DNA of 43,384 nucleotides from Bacillus sp. AFS041924. Lineage in GTDB: Bacteria; Bacillota; Bacilli; Bacillales; Bacillaceae_G. The stretch lies in NCBI RefSeq assembly GCF_002577195.1, contig NZ_NULG01000011.1:5478-48861 (forward strand), written 5' to 3'. The position numbers were made by a program, and so were the translations under genes. The notes under the pieces are model-generated. The model had not been told where the DNA came from. It worked only from the letters and a program-made list of their open reading frames with translations, and did no database searches. Below are positions 24,854 through 30,851 of this stretch, piece by piece; position 1 is the stretch's first letter; every line of letters begins with the position of its first letter.

Positions 24854-25919
24854 AACCCTTTAGAACCTCCCAAACGGTACTGTCTTTTATGTTTGGTATT
24901 TGTAGTTCAGTTTTTTTGTCTGTTTTCATGATTGCTCTACCTGCTAATTTGTAAGGTAATTTTTCTAGTCCTTTTTCATCTATAACAACTTCACTACCTG
25001 TATAAGTTGGTAATCTCAAACCGATCCGACAGTCTGCGTTTTGTTTAATTTGTCTTGGTAATGTATCGCTAGTTGGATATTGAGTTGCAAAGATTAATCT
25101 GTAGCCAACAGCACGACCTAACCTAGCAATTTCACTTAACATAAATTGACATTCATATAAAAGCTTTTTCATTTTTGGTTCGCCATGTGGAGCGAGTTCA
25201 GCAGCTTCATCCACAATAACAAATTTTCTTTTTCTGCTTACATTTTTAATATTTGTTTCGAATCCACCTGTTTTTAGTTCTTCGATCGTTGTGAACATAT
25301 CAGCAACTAATTTAGTTAATAACTGGAACGCTTCTAATGGATTACCTGCAACTTCTTTAACTTGTTTAAGGTTTTTATATCTAAAGAATTCTAATTCCTC
25401 TTTTAGATCAATGATGTAAAATTCAACATCATCAGGATTTTGTAAAATCAACTCAGTGAAAATTAATTTAAGTAATACCGTTTTCCCATATCCAGTACCA
25501 CCACCAATAACAATGTGAGGACTTGAATCGAAATCATGAAAAATATCTTCAGTTAATGATTTACCTATAAACACTTCATAAGAGTTAGGTTTTAATACAT
25601 TTTTGTTCCATTGGTACTTTTTGATTAATTCATTATGAAATACTTTGATTTCTAATTGGTAATTTGAAAAGTCAATAACAACTGGTTTGTTTAATCCTTC
25701 TGATAACACTTCCTGGAATTGAATAATTAATTTAGATGGAATCCCCAGAGGTAGTCTGTAGAAGTAAGAAATATGGTTATCATTTGGTACAGACTTTTTG
25801 AAACTTGGGTACTTTATGATGTCTTTTTCTTTAACGCACATATTCGCTATTTCAAATAAACGCTTAATCGTTTTCTTATCATTCGATTTAGGTTTTATTA
25901 ACCCAACAGAAGCACCCAC
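24675..25919 (-). CDS. FtsK/SpoIIIE-type DNA translocase
   Basis: At least 414 residues. A RecA-like motor domain has Walker A GGGTGYGKT (139-147), Walker B FVIVDEAAE (233-241) and LIFATQYPT further on, all typical of FtsK/SpoIIIE/TcpA ATPases that pump double-stranded DNA or act as coupling proteins. The C-terminus is a basic Asn/Lys/Arg-rich tail. The GTG at 25919 has no ribosome-binding site. The frame continues 14 codons to an ATT at 25961 with AAGGAG nine bases before it, which would add a hydrophobic N-terminus. Two small genes upstream, one for a membrane protein, may be partners. Confidence 0.85.
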   Translation of the reverse strand: MGASVGLIKPKSNDKKTIKRLFEIANMCVKEKDIIKYPSFKKSVPNDNHISYFYRLPLGIPSKLIIQFQEVLSEGLNKPVVIDFSNYQLEIKVFHNELIKKYQWNKNVLKPNSYEVFIGKSLTEDIFHDFDSSPHIVIGGGTGYGKTVLLKLIFTELILQNPDDVEFYIIDLKEELEFFRYKNLKQVKEVAGNPLEAFQLLTKLVADMFTTIEELKTGGFETNIKNVSRKRKFVIVDEAAELAPHGEPKMKKLLYECQFMLSEIARLGRAVGYRLIFATQYPTSDTLPRQIKQNADCRIGLRLPTYTGSEVVIDEKGLEKLPYKLAGRAIMKTDKKTELQIPNIKDSTVWEVLKGYEEKKRKPNRGNTTKYENTEIRNEKTVTRGSQPTRDKKRTENTKNNGNGRIIIGDEVLK

Positions 25920-25958
25920 ACCGACAACAACACTAGATGAAAGTAAGGTAGTAATAAA

Positions 25959-25976
25959 AATAGTAATCAGCTCCTT
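25959..25976 (-). promoter_or_regulatory. Ribosome-binding site pointing to a non-AUG start for FtsK
   Basis: AAGGAG at 25971-25976 lies nine bases before an in-frame ATT (25959-25961). No ATG, GTG or TTG lies at a suitable distance in this frame, and the next standard start (GTG 25919) lacks a Shine-Dalgarno sequence. Confidence 0.5.
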
Positions 25977-25978
25977 AA

Positions 25979-25994
25979 TATCCTATATAGGATA
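25979..25994. promoter_or_regulatory. Perfect 16-bp palindrome upstream of FtsK
   Basis: TATCCTATATAGGATA is a perfect palindrome immediately upstream of the FtsK ribosome-binding site. It could be an operator or a translational control hairpin. The 117 bp beyond it (25995-26111) are A/T-rich and gene-free. Confidence 0.5.
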
Positions 25995-26111
25995 GTTGCT
26001 CTAAAAACGCATAGTTAAATATCGAAATAAACACTTATATAATAAGGAATTAAATATTCGCAATAACTATTCACCAGGCGAAATTTAAAACGGATAGATA
26101 AAACGAATAGA

Positions 26112-26408
26112 TCATAAAAGGATGTGTACGATTTTAACGAATACATAAACGCCAGTAGCTGCGACACAACCTGGAAAAGCGTATTTAATGTATCTTGATC
26201 GGAAGACACGAACTTTTTCAGCGTAATCTGTATCTTGCAAACAACGTTCCACTATTAAGACAACTAGACCTATGCCAAGCATTGTGACTAGAAATGTAGT
26301 TGGTTCATTTGGTACAAATGCCACTGCAGGAAGTAAGGTAGCAACTTGTTTCGGCTTCTTCCACGATCCATCCATAAAATCACGAAATGGAATTGTTTCA
26401 GTTTTCAT
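26112..26408 (-). CDS. Small membrane protein upstream of FtsK
   Basis: 98-residue protein with hydrophobic segments at about 21-33, 37-53 and 74-97, separated by a charged loop (DTDYAEKVRVFRSRY). No family is recognised. Its start overlaps the upstream stop by one base (TAATG), so the pair is coupled. The place just before an FtsK-like ATPase suggests a membrane partner of the translocase, as with small membrane proteins next to TcpA-type genes; this is inference from context. Confidence 0.65.
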   Translation of the reverse strand: MKTETIPFRDFMDGSWKKPKQVATLLPAVAFVPNEPTTFLVTMLGIGLVVLIVERCLQDTDYAEKVRVFRSRYIKYAFPGCVAATGVYVFVKIVHILL

Positions 26409-26737
26409 TAAAACTCCTCGCTTTCGATTAGAGCATTTTTACCTATATGTCGATTCGGTCTTAATCGAATTGTTCCATCATACTGAACAAATGGTTTAAA
26501 CATTTCTTCTAATGAATCCCAATCAGTTTCATATTCCTCAAATTGATCTTTCTGGATTAATTTAGTTACTTTCATAAATCCCTCATAAGATGGATCATCG
26601 TATACCTCATGTCGTTGCATATGATGTTGAATTGCCTTGACCTCATCATCATCTTTCGCATGATTAAAGTACCTTTCTAATGCCGTAGAACTGTATAAAT
26701 AAGGTGTTTGATATAATGCTCCATAATACATTCTCAT
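26408..26737 (-). CDS. Unknown protein heading the FtsK operon
   Basis: 109-residue soluble acidic protein, rich in Tyr and Asp/Glu (YYGALYQTPYLYSS at the start). No family is recognised. It is the first gene of the minus-strand set that continues through the small membrane protein to FtsK and the replication-relaxation protein. A palindromic operator lies between it and the divergent XRE gene, so it is likely repressed in the integrated state. Confidence 0.6.
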   Translation of the reverse strand: MRMYYGALYQTPYLYSSTALERYFNHAKDDDEVKAIQHHMQRHEVYDDPSYEGFMKVTKLIQKDQFEEYETDWDSLEEMFKPFVQYDGTIRLRPNRHIGKNALIESEEF

Positions 26738-26819
26738 ACCTTCACTCCTCTCGTTTTATAAAGACGTTTGCGAAATCTCGAGTGAATTCGTTTTGTTTGT
26801 CGTTTAATTAATCGTATGT

Positions 26820-26847
26820 AGGTATTTACCTAATATTGCAAGTACCT
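26820..26847. promoter_or_regulatory. AGGTA-NN-TACCT operator between divergent genes
   Basis: The palindrome AGGTATTTACCT (26820-26831) and a second partial site AAGTACCT (26840-26847) lie between the XRE gene and the FtsK operon. Spaced dyads like these are typical operators of XRE repressors. No confident -35/-10 pairs could be assigned. Confidence 0.55.
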
Positions 26848-26931
26848 GAAAATATATCTTCATTTTTATGAAAATCAATCTTCAAAGGATTTAACTAAAT
26901 GTTATTGAATTATTTTAATAAGGTGATGACA

Positions 26932-27129
26932 ATGAAAAATAACTTAGACGAACTAATAAATAAAAGTGGACTTAAAAAAGGGTTTTTAGCAAGTAAACTG
27001 GATGTAACACCTCAACAATTTAGTAAATGGCTTAAAGGTGAGCACTATCCCCCAGCTAATAAATTATTTAAATTAGCTTATATATTGAATTGTAAAGTAG
27101 ATGAATTGTATACATACGAAGAGGAATAA
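26932..27129 (+). CDS. XRE-family regulator of the FtsK operon and nuclease cassette
   Basis: 65-residue protein that is almost only a helix-turn-helix: KKGFLASKLDVTPQQFSKWL at about 15-34, then KLFKLAYILNCKVDELY. The ATG at 26932 has AAGGTG upstream; an earlier in-frame ATG at 26899 (76-residue form) with AAAGGA is also possible. It is divergent from the FtsK operon and 29 bp before the nuclease gene, so it probably controls both directions through the AGGTA/TACCT sites. Confidence 0.8.
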   Translation: MKNNLDELINKSGLKKGFLASKLDVTPQQFSKWLKGEHYPPANKLFKLAYILNCKVDELYTYEEE

Positions 27130-27158
27130 AGGGGCATACTATCGTAGAGGTGAATAAT

Positions 27159-27641
27159 ATGCCGATGTCTGCTGTATTAACAATTTTGGGATTTTTATTA
27201 TTCGGTATGATCGTAGTTCAAATTAATAATGGCTACGCAGTTAAAATAAAGAAAAAAGAATGGAATCAACTTAAGGTATACAAAGAAAAACAGCATTTAT
27301 ATAACATGAACCATCGAGATTTTGAATATTACGTAGCTGCTTTCTTGCAAATCACTAGAGATTTTAAAACGCACGTTACAAAAGCCGGTAGAGACGGCGG
27401 AAAAGATATCGTAGCTTATGACGAAGACAATGAACCGATATACGTAGAGGTTAAGCATTGGAAGGGTAACGTCGGTAGGCCAGATGTACAGAAGCTAGAA
27501 GGCGCAATGAGTGCGGATAGAGTACGACGTGGATATTTCATTACTTCCTCAGGATTTACGAAGGACGCGCTTGAATACGCAACTAAAACTAATATTACTT
27601 TAATTGACGGAAATGAATTGATCAGACAAATGCACACTTAA
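27159..27641 (+). CDS. Membrane-anchored Mrr-type restriction endonuclease
   Basis: 160-residue protein. Residues 4-21 form one hydrophobic anchor. The rest is an Mrr_cat nuclease domain of the PD-(D/E)xK fold, with GRDGGKDI (77-84), Asp83, and YVEVKHW giving Glu97 and Lys99, then RPDVQKLEGAM. It should cleave DNA at the inner face of the membrane. The ATG at 27159 has GAGGTG six bases before it; a GTG three codons earlier is inferior. It follows the XRE gene and precedes a lipoprotein gene. No methyltransferase partner is nearby, so specificity may come from location or from modified DNA. Confidence 0.82.
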   Translation: MPMSAVLTILGFLLFGMIVVQINNGYAVKIKKKEWNQLKVYKEKQHLYNMNHRDFEYYVAAFLQITRDFKTHVTKAGRDGGKDIVAYDEDNEPIYVEVKHWKGNVGRPDVQKLEGAMSADRVRRGYFITSSGFTKDALEYATKTNITLIDGNELIRQMHT

Positions 27642-27644
27642 GGA

Positions 27645-27666
27645 GCGTCCAATGCGGCGCTTTTTT
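27645..27666 (+). terminator. Terminator after the nuclease gene
   Basis: A GCGTC/GGCGC stem (with one G-T pair) followed by six Ts, four bases past the stop codon. Confidence 0.75.
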
Positions 27667-27735
27667 GCGTTTAAAGGATAATTAACGGACTAGTCGAATA
27701 GTATCATATAGATGGAAAATATTAGGAGGAATTTA

Positions 27736-28173
27736 ATGGGATTTTATAAACGGTTTATAGTAATTTTAATGTTATTATCAGCCTTACTAAGCGCTTGCAG
27801 TAACGGAGAAAAGACAGCAACGACTGAACCGAAGTACACACCAATCCCGCAGACAGCGATTCAATCAACAATTGACGATATAAAAAACCGTAAAAATATC
27901 AAGGACGCTTCGTTTGAGGTTAACGGAGATAAAATCGAAATGAAATTAGTAGTAGACGGAGTAAGTTTCACGGATAAGAATACGGCAAGAGATTACGCAG
28001 ATTCATACTTGCGAACAATTTCTAATTACGTAGATGGTAGCAAGCCGACGAAATATTATTACGGAGAAGTTTACGATGGCTATTACGTGCATATCGTTGT
28101 AGAAGATCCACAAGGAATGCAAGCCGTAGAAGGAAATTTGTATCCAGGCTTCGAAAATATTACGTGGCAATAA
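27736..28173 (+). CDS. Lipoprotein
   Basis: 145-residue secreted lipoprotein. A type II signal peptide has a basic start, a hydrophobic core and the lipobox LLSAC, so the mature protein begins at a lipidated Cys. After a Thr/Pro-rich linker there is one mixed alpha/beta domain (IDDIKNRKNIKDASFEV, then MKLVVDGVSFTDK and aromatic-rich strands). GGAGG lies seven bases before the ATG at 27736; the ATG eight codons earlier is weaker. The position beside a membrane nuclease resembles prophage superinfection-exclusion lipoproteins, but there is no direct evidence for that role. Confidence 0.75.
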   Translation: MGFYKRFIVILMLLSALLSACSNGEKTATTEPKYTPIPQTAIQSTIDDIKNRKNIKDASFEVNGDKIEMKLVVDGVSFTDKNTARDYADSYLRTISNYVDGSKPTKYYYGEVYDGYYVHIVVEDPQGMQAVEGNLYPGFENITWQ

Positions 28174-28196
28174 GGCGCTGACAATGGCGTCTTTTT
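28172..28196 (+). terminator. Terminator after the lipoprotein gene
   Basis: AAGGCGCT-GACAAT-GGCGTCTT forms an eight-pair stem with G-T wobbles, followed by a T-run. It overlaps the lipoprotein stop codon. Confidence 0.7.
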
Positions 28197-28307
28197 TATT
28201 GTGTAAAGCTATGTAAAGCGAGGTGTTGAACGGTGCTCAGATTGATTATTCACAAGAAAACCGCTTTTGAACGTGGTGCTCTGGGGATTCCGAAAAAAGG
28301 CCGACCC

Positions 28308-28883
28308 TTATCGAGTCAACCCTCTTTCTTTTATATGGCGATACAGTACCGACTTACTCACGCCTGTACTCGCTTCTATCTCGCCTATCGTATCCTTACC
28401 TTCCGTCCATAACTTTATCGCGTGATCGATACGCTTCTTACTCATACCCGGACGTCCGAACTTAACGCCGTTATTCTTCGCTAGCTCTCGGCCGGCTGCC
28501 GTACGTTCTAGGATAAATGTCCGCTCCATTTCGCCAAATAATCCGAGCATTGTTATTAGGGCTTTCGTCATAATATCGTTGCTTCTGCGCGTATCTATTC
28601 CTTCCGATAATGATACGAAATGAACTCCGTTAGAAAGTAGTTCTTCGTAAATACGGACTACATCGGAAATACTCCGTCCTAAACGATCGAGCTTATAAAC
28701 GATGATTACGTCACCTTCTTTAACTGTCGCAAGTAATTCCGTTAACTGTGGCCTAGTTTTCGCTGACTTCCCGCTTAGTTTCTCGCTAAATAATACCTCA
28801 ATACCTGCCGTCTCTAACGCGTTAATTTGCACGGTTAAATCCTGCTCTAGCGTACTTACTCTAGCGTATCCATACACCGCCAT
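28308..28883 (-). CDS. Serine recombinase (resolvase/invertase family)
   Basis: 191-residue small serine recombinase. The catalytic domain has GYARVST with nucleophile Ser10, and KLDRLGRS with Arg67 and Arg70. The long E helix follows, then a C-terminal helix-turn-helix (IGEIEASTGVSKSVLYRHI). It is the size of Tn3/Pin-type resolvases and invertases. GGGGG precedes the ATG. Beside a tyrosine integrase it could resolve multimers of a replicating form or invert a segment; three TTAGGGAA words upstream may be binding sites. No inverted segment was found. Confidence 0.92.
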   Translation of the reverse strand: MAVYGYARVSTLEQDLTVQINALETAGIEVLFSEKLSGKSAKTRPQLTELLATVKEGDVIIVYKLDRLGRSISDVVRIYEELLSNGVHFVSLSEGIDTRRSNDIMTKALITMLGLFGEMERTFILERTAAGRELAKNNGVKFGRPGMSKKRIDHAIKLWTEGKDTIGEIEASTGVSKSVLYRHIKERGLTR

Positions 28884-28917
28884 AATATCGCCCCCATTAG
28901 AATCAGTATATCATACT

Positions 28918-29009
28918 TTAGGGAATAATATTAGGGAATCGTTCGACATTGATTTTACGGTCCGACTCCGTTCATTTTATACCTTCCCATTAATCGAGAG
29001 TTTAGGGAA
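28918..29009. repeat. TTAGGGAA repeats upstream of the serine recombinase
   Basis: TTAGGGAA occurs at 28918-28925, 28931-28938 and 29002-29009 in the gene-free region before the recombinase gene (28884-29113). The pattern is compatible with a resolution site, but the arms lack clear dyad symmetry. Confidence 0.4.
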
Positions 29010-29113
29010 AGTAACACGTTCGGCTAAAACCCGCGTCGTTACTGGCCTTAAGCTTATCTAAATTCGCTAAAACATTACGTATTATTACCTTCAGACCCCC
29101 CGAGTTTCAGGGC

Positions 29114-29200
29114 ATGGACGTCCGCCAGGAGCTTCGTGCTAGTAATATGACAAGCGAAGTAGCCCCCGAAGTTGTTAAATTTGGGAATAATTGCGCATAA
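29114..29200 (+). CDS. Possible 28-residue peptide or gene fragment
   Basis: The frame runs from ATG to TAA and reads MDVRQELRASNMTSEVAPEV and onward, ending directly before a GGCGC-type hairpin with a run of As. The composition looks coding, but only GGG precedes the ATG at short distance. It may be the surviving 3' end of a longer gene. The family is unknown. Confidence 0.35.
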   Translation: MDVRQELRASNMTSEVAPEVVKFGNNCA

Positions 29201-29204
29201 AAAA

Positions 29205-29226
29205 GACGCCCCGTTAAGAGCGCCAT
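29205..29226. terminator. GGCGC-type hairpin
   Basis: On the minus strand GGCGCT and GGCGTC arms flank a loop and are followed by a T-run, directly after the 22-residue peptide gene. Same design as the hairpin after the lipoprotein gene. Confidence 0.6.
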
Positions 29227-29231
29227 ACTAC

Positions 29232-29300
29232 TTATAATCCTAATAATAACGTTAATGCTCCGACAACTGCTCCGCCGATTAATCCTAATACTACGTGCAT
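29232..29300 (-). CDS. 22-residue hydrophobic peptide
   Basis: ATG with GGGGTG six bases upstream, then a peptide that is almost all Gly, Val, Leu, Ala and Ile (VLGLIGGAVVGALTLLLGL), enough for one membrane helix, with GG and GxxxG-like packing motifs. A hairpin with a T-run follows. The well-placed ribosome-binding site and own terminator argue for a real gene. It could be a regulatory or toxin-like membrane peptide; no antitoxin RNA was identified. Confidence 0.5.
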   Translation of the reverse strand: MHVVLGLIGGAVVGALTLLLGL

Positions 29301-29351
29301 ACTTCACACCCCTTTACGGTTAGTGTGCCGTAATATTTGACATATATACCT

Positions 29352-30335
29352 TTATAAACTACTTAACGGACTATATCGGTTATGCTGCGCCTTTACGTCT
29401 TTATTCGTCATTTGAACGTACCTTCTCGTCATTGTCATATCAGAGTGTCCAAGTATTTTCTGTAAACTAAACGGATCCCCACCGTTCATAATATACATCA
29501 GTGCGCCAGTATGACGGAATGTGTGCGGTGATACTCGTTTATGAATACCTGCTACTCTTCCGATATAGGCGATTCTTTCTCGCAAAGTATCCGCGTTAAC
29601 TTGTTCACCTTCATAAGTAAGTAATAAATACTCGTTTTCAAAATCTTCCGTTTCGAAATAGTATTCTTTAATTAATTTTATCGTCTTATCGCTTAACGGC
29701 ACATAACGAGTTTTACGAGTCTTTGTAGCCTTAGATTCAAGTTTGATTACTTTACCTTTTAAATCGATGTTCTCCCGTTTAATCGAGACTAGTTCGGAAA
29801 TTCTAACCATCGTATCTAATAACATCGTAAGAACCAACTGATCCCTAAATCCCGTATAAGTATCCGTATCAATAACACGAAACATTGCTCGAACTTCTTC
29901 AACCGTAAATGATTCGATTGTATCTTGCGGTGTCCTTAACGGCTTAAAACTTAAATGTAAAGCGTCTCTTATATACGATTGATTGTATAGCCATCGTAAG
30001 AACGCCCTAGTTGTCCTTATACGTACGTTTGCCGTAACTGGACTTAGTCCTTGATGTTCTATCATATCGATTGTGTAATGCGTAAATACGTCGACTGTAA
30101 GCGACTTTAAATTATATTCGTAGCCTTCCCGTTTCAAATAGCGAAGTAAGTACTGAAAATGTAATTCGTAGTCCTTTCGTGTCCTCGGCGCTATAAGTTC
30201 CGCCTTCTTTGCGACCATAAAGCGGTCAAATAACGACAGTAAGCTTAACTTCTCGTCAGCATCTAGCGGTTTAATTGCTCCGGCTCTCTTACGAATCGGA
30301 CGTTTTAATTTCTTCGTTTCATTTTGCGATGTCAT
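29352..30335 (-). CDS. int: Tyrosine site-specific integrase
   Basis: 327-residue phage-type integrase that recombines the element into tRNA-Ser. A basic N-terminus is followed by a SAM-like core-binding domain (about 30-130) and the catalytic domain. All active-site residues are visible: Arg178 (MVRISEL), a Lys near 203-210, His271 and Arg274 (HTFRHTG), His297 (LGHSDM) and nucleophile Tyr306 (RRYVQ). A TTG 13 codons upstream extends the frame, but the ATG at 30335 has AAGGAGG upstream and is chosen. It ends the element right beside the intact tRNA. Confidence 0.95.
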   Translation of the reverse strand: MTSQNETKKLKRPIRKRAGAIKPLDADEKLSLLSLFDRFMVAKKAELIAPRTRKDYELHFQYLLRYLKREGYEYNLKSLTVDVFTHYTIDMIEHQGLSPVTANVRIRTTRAFLRWLYNQSYIRDALHLSFKPLRTPQDTIESFTVEEVRAMFRVIDTDTYTGFRDQLVLTMLLDTMVRISELVSIKRENIDLKGKVIKLESKATKTRKTRYVPLSDKTIKLIKEYYFETEDFENEYLLLTYEGEQVNADTLRERIAYIGRVAGIHKRVSPHTFRHTGALMYIMNGGDPFSLQKILGHSDMTMTRRYVQMTNKDVKAQHNRYSPLSSL

Positions 30336-30375
30336 CCCCCGTAAACCCTCCTTAAATAGTTCCGGAAACGACAAA

Positions 30376-30443
30376 AATCCCCATCGGACTCGCTAATCGG
30401 ACCCTGAACGGTTTGTTCAAAATCGCGATTAATCCGATGGGGA
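30376..30443. repeat. Inverted and direct repeats at the right element end
   Basis: TCCCCATCGGA (30378-30388) is repeated in inverse as TCCGATGGGGA (30433-30443), with a further AATCGGAC between. Similar words occur at the left end (14270-14299). Likely integrase or excisionase arm sites overlapping the int promoter. Confidence 0.55.
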
Positions 30444-30459
30444 CATTCGCTTAAATCAG

Positions 30460-30521
30460 TAAGGAGTAAGAGGGATTCGAACCCCCGCGGGCTGTTACAC
30501 CCCTGTCGGTTTTCAAGACCG
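30460..30521 (-). repeat. Right attachment repeat within intact tRNA-Ser
   Basis: This 62-bp copy is identical to 14161-14222. It forms the 3' two thirds of the functional tRNA-Ser gene, so integration rebuilt the tRNA. Confidence 0.96.
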
Positions 30522-30551
30522 ATCCCTTCAGCCGGACTTGGGTATTACTCC
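30463..30551 (-). tRNA. tRNA-Ser(UGA)
   Basis: 89-nt class II tRNA with acceptor arms GGAGTAA/TTACTCC, anticodon loop CTTGAAA (anticodon UGA) and a long variable arm. CCA is not encoded. Its 3' part comes from the integrated element, and the native terminator is now 16 kb away. Confidence 0.96.
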
Positions 30552-30563
30552 ATAATAAATTAT

Positions 30564-30640
30564 TGGTAGCGGCGGAGGGAGTCGAACCCACGACCTCACG
30601 GGTATGAACCGTACGCTCTAGCCAGCTGAGCTACACCGCC
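30564..30640 (-). tRNA. tRNA-Met(CAU), elongator type
   Basis: 77-nt tRNA including encoded CCA, with anticodon loop TTCATAC. The body closely matches the Bacillus elongator tRNA-Met and not initiator tRNA-fMet, since the first acceptor pair is G-C and the start is GGCGGTGTAGCTC. Confidence 0.93.
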
Positions 30641-30652
30641 AAACTATATAAA

Positions 30653-30727
30653 TGGCTCCGCAGGTAGGGTTCGAACCTACGACCACTCGGTTAACAGCCG
30701 AGTGCTCTACCACTGAGCTACTGCGGA
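30653..30727 (-). tRNA. tRNA-Asn(GUU)
   Basis: 75-nt tRNA including encoded CCA, acceptor TCCGCAG/CTGCGGA and anticodon loop CTGTTAA. It is the first gene of the Asn-Met-Ser tRNA operon. Confidence 0.95.
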
Positions 30728-30757
30728 ATAATTTGTGTTGTCCTTAAGACAATATTT

Positions 30758-30786
30758 AATATATCATGCCTAAAATTAAACGTCAA
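30758..30786 (-). promoter_or_regulatory. Promoter of the tRNA operon
   Basis: TTGACG (30781-30786), 17-bp spacer and TATATT (30758-30763) on the minus strand, about 30 bp upstream of tRNA-Asn. A near-consensus sigma-A promoter. Confidence 0.85.
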
Positions 30787-30851
30787 TGTATTTTTTACTT
30801 TTTTTTAGATATTAATTTATATTAATAAATTTTTAGTGAAAATAAACTGTT

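Larger units (their letters stand above)
14161..30521. mobile_element. 16.3-kb tRNA-Ser-integrated satellite-like element
   Basis: Bounded by a 62-bp perfect direct repeat derived from tRNA-Ser(UGA), with a complete tyrosine integrase at the right end. Cargo includes a tail tape-measure protein, a DUF2577 protein, a phBC6A51-type HTH protein, a replication-initiator candidate with iteron-like repeats, FtsK and replication-relaxation proteins, three XRE regulators, a serine recombinase, a membrane-anchored Mrr nuclease, a lipoprotein and many unknown small proteins. No capsid, portal, large terminase, holin/lysin or relaxase of a known ICE type is recognised, so it is neither a full prophage nor a classical ICE. 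A phage satellite or reduced phage-plasmid-like island is the best reading. Confidence 0.9.

Noticed and set aside
28234-28415. Plus-strand frame running into the serine recombinase gene
   Set aside because: It starts at a GTG without a proper ribosome-binding site, and most of it is antisense to the recombinase C-terminus.
14161-30521. Complete inducible prophage
   Set aside because: No portal, large terminase, capsid, head-tail connector, tail tube or lysis gene could be recognised, and 16 kb is too short for the tail type implied by the tape-measure gene.
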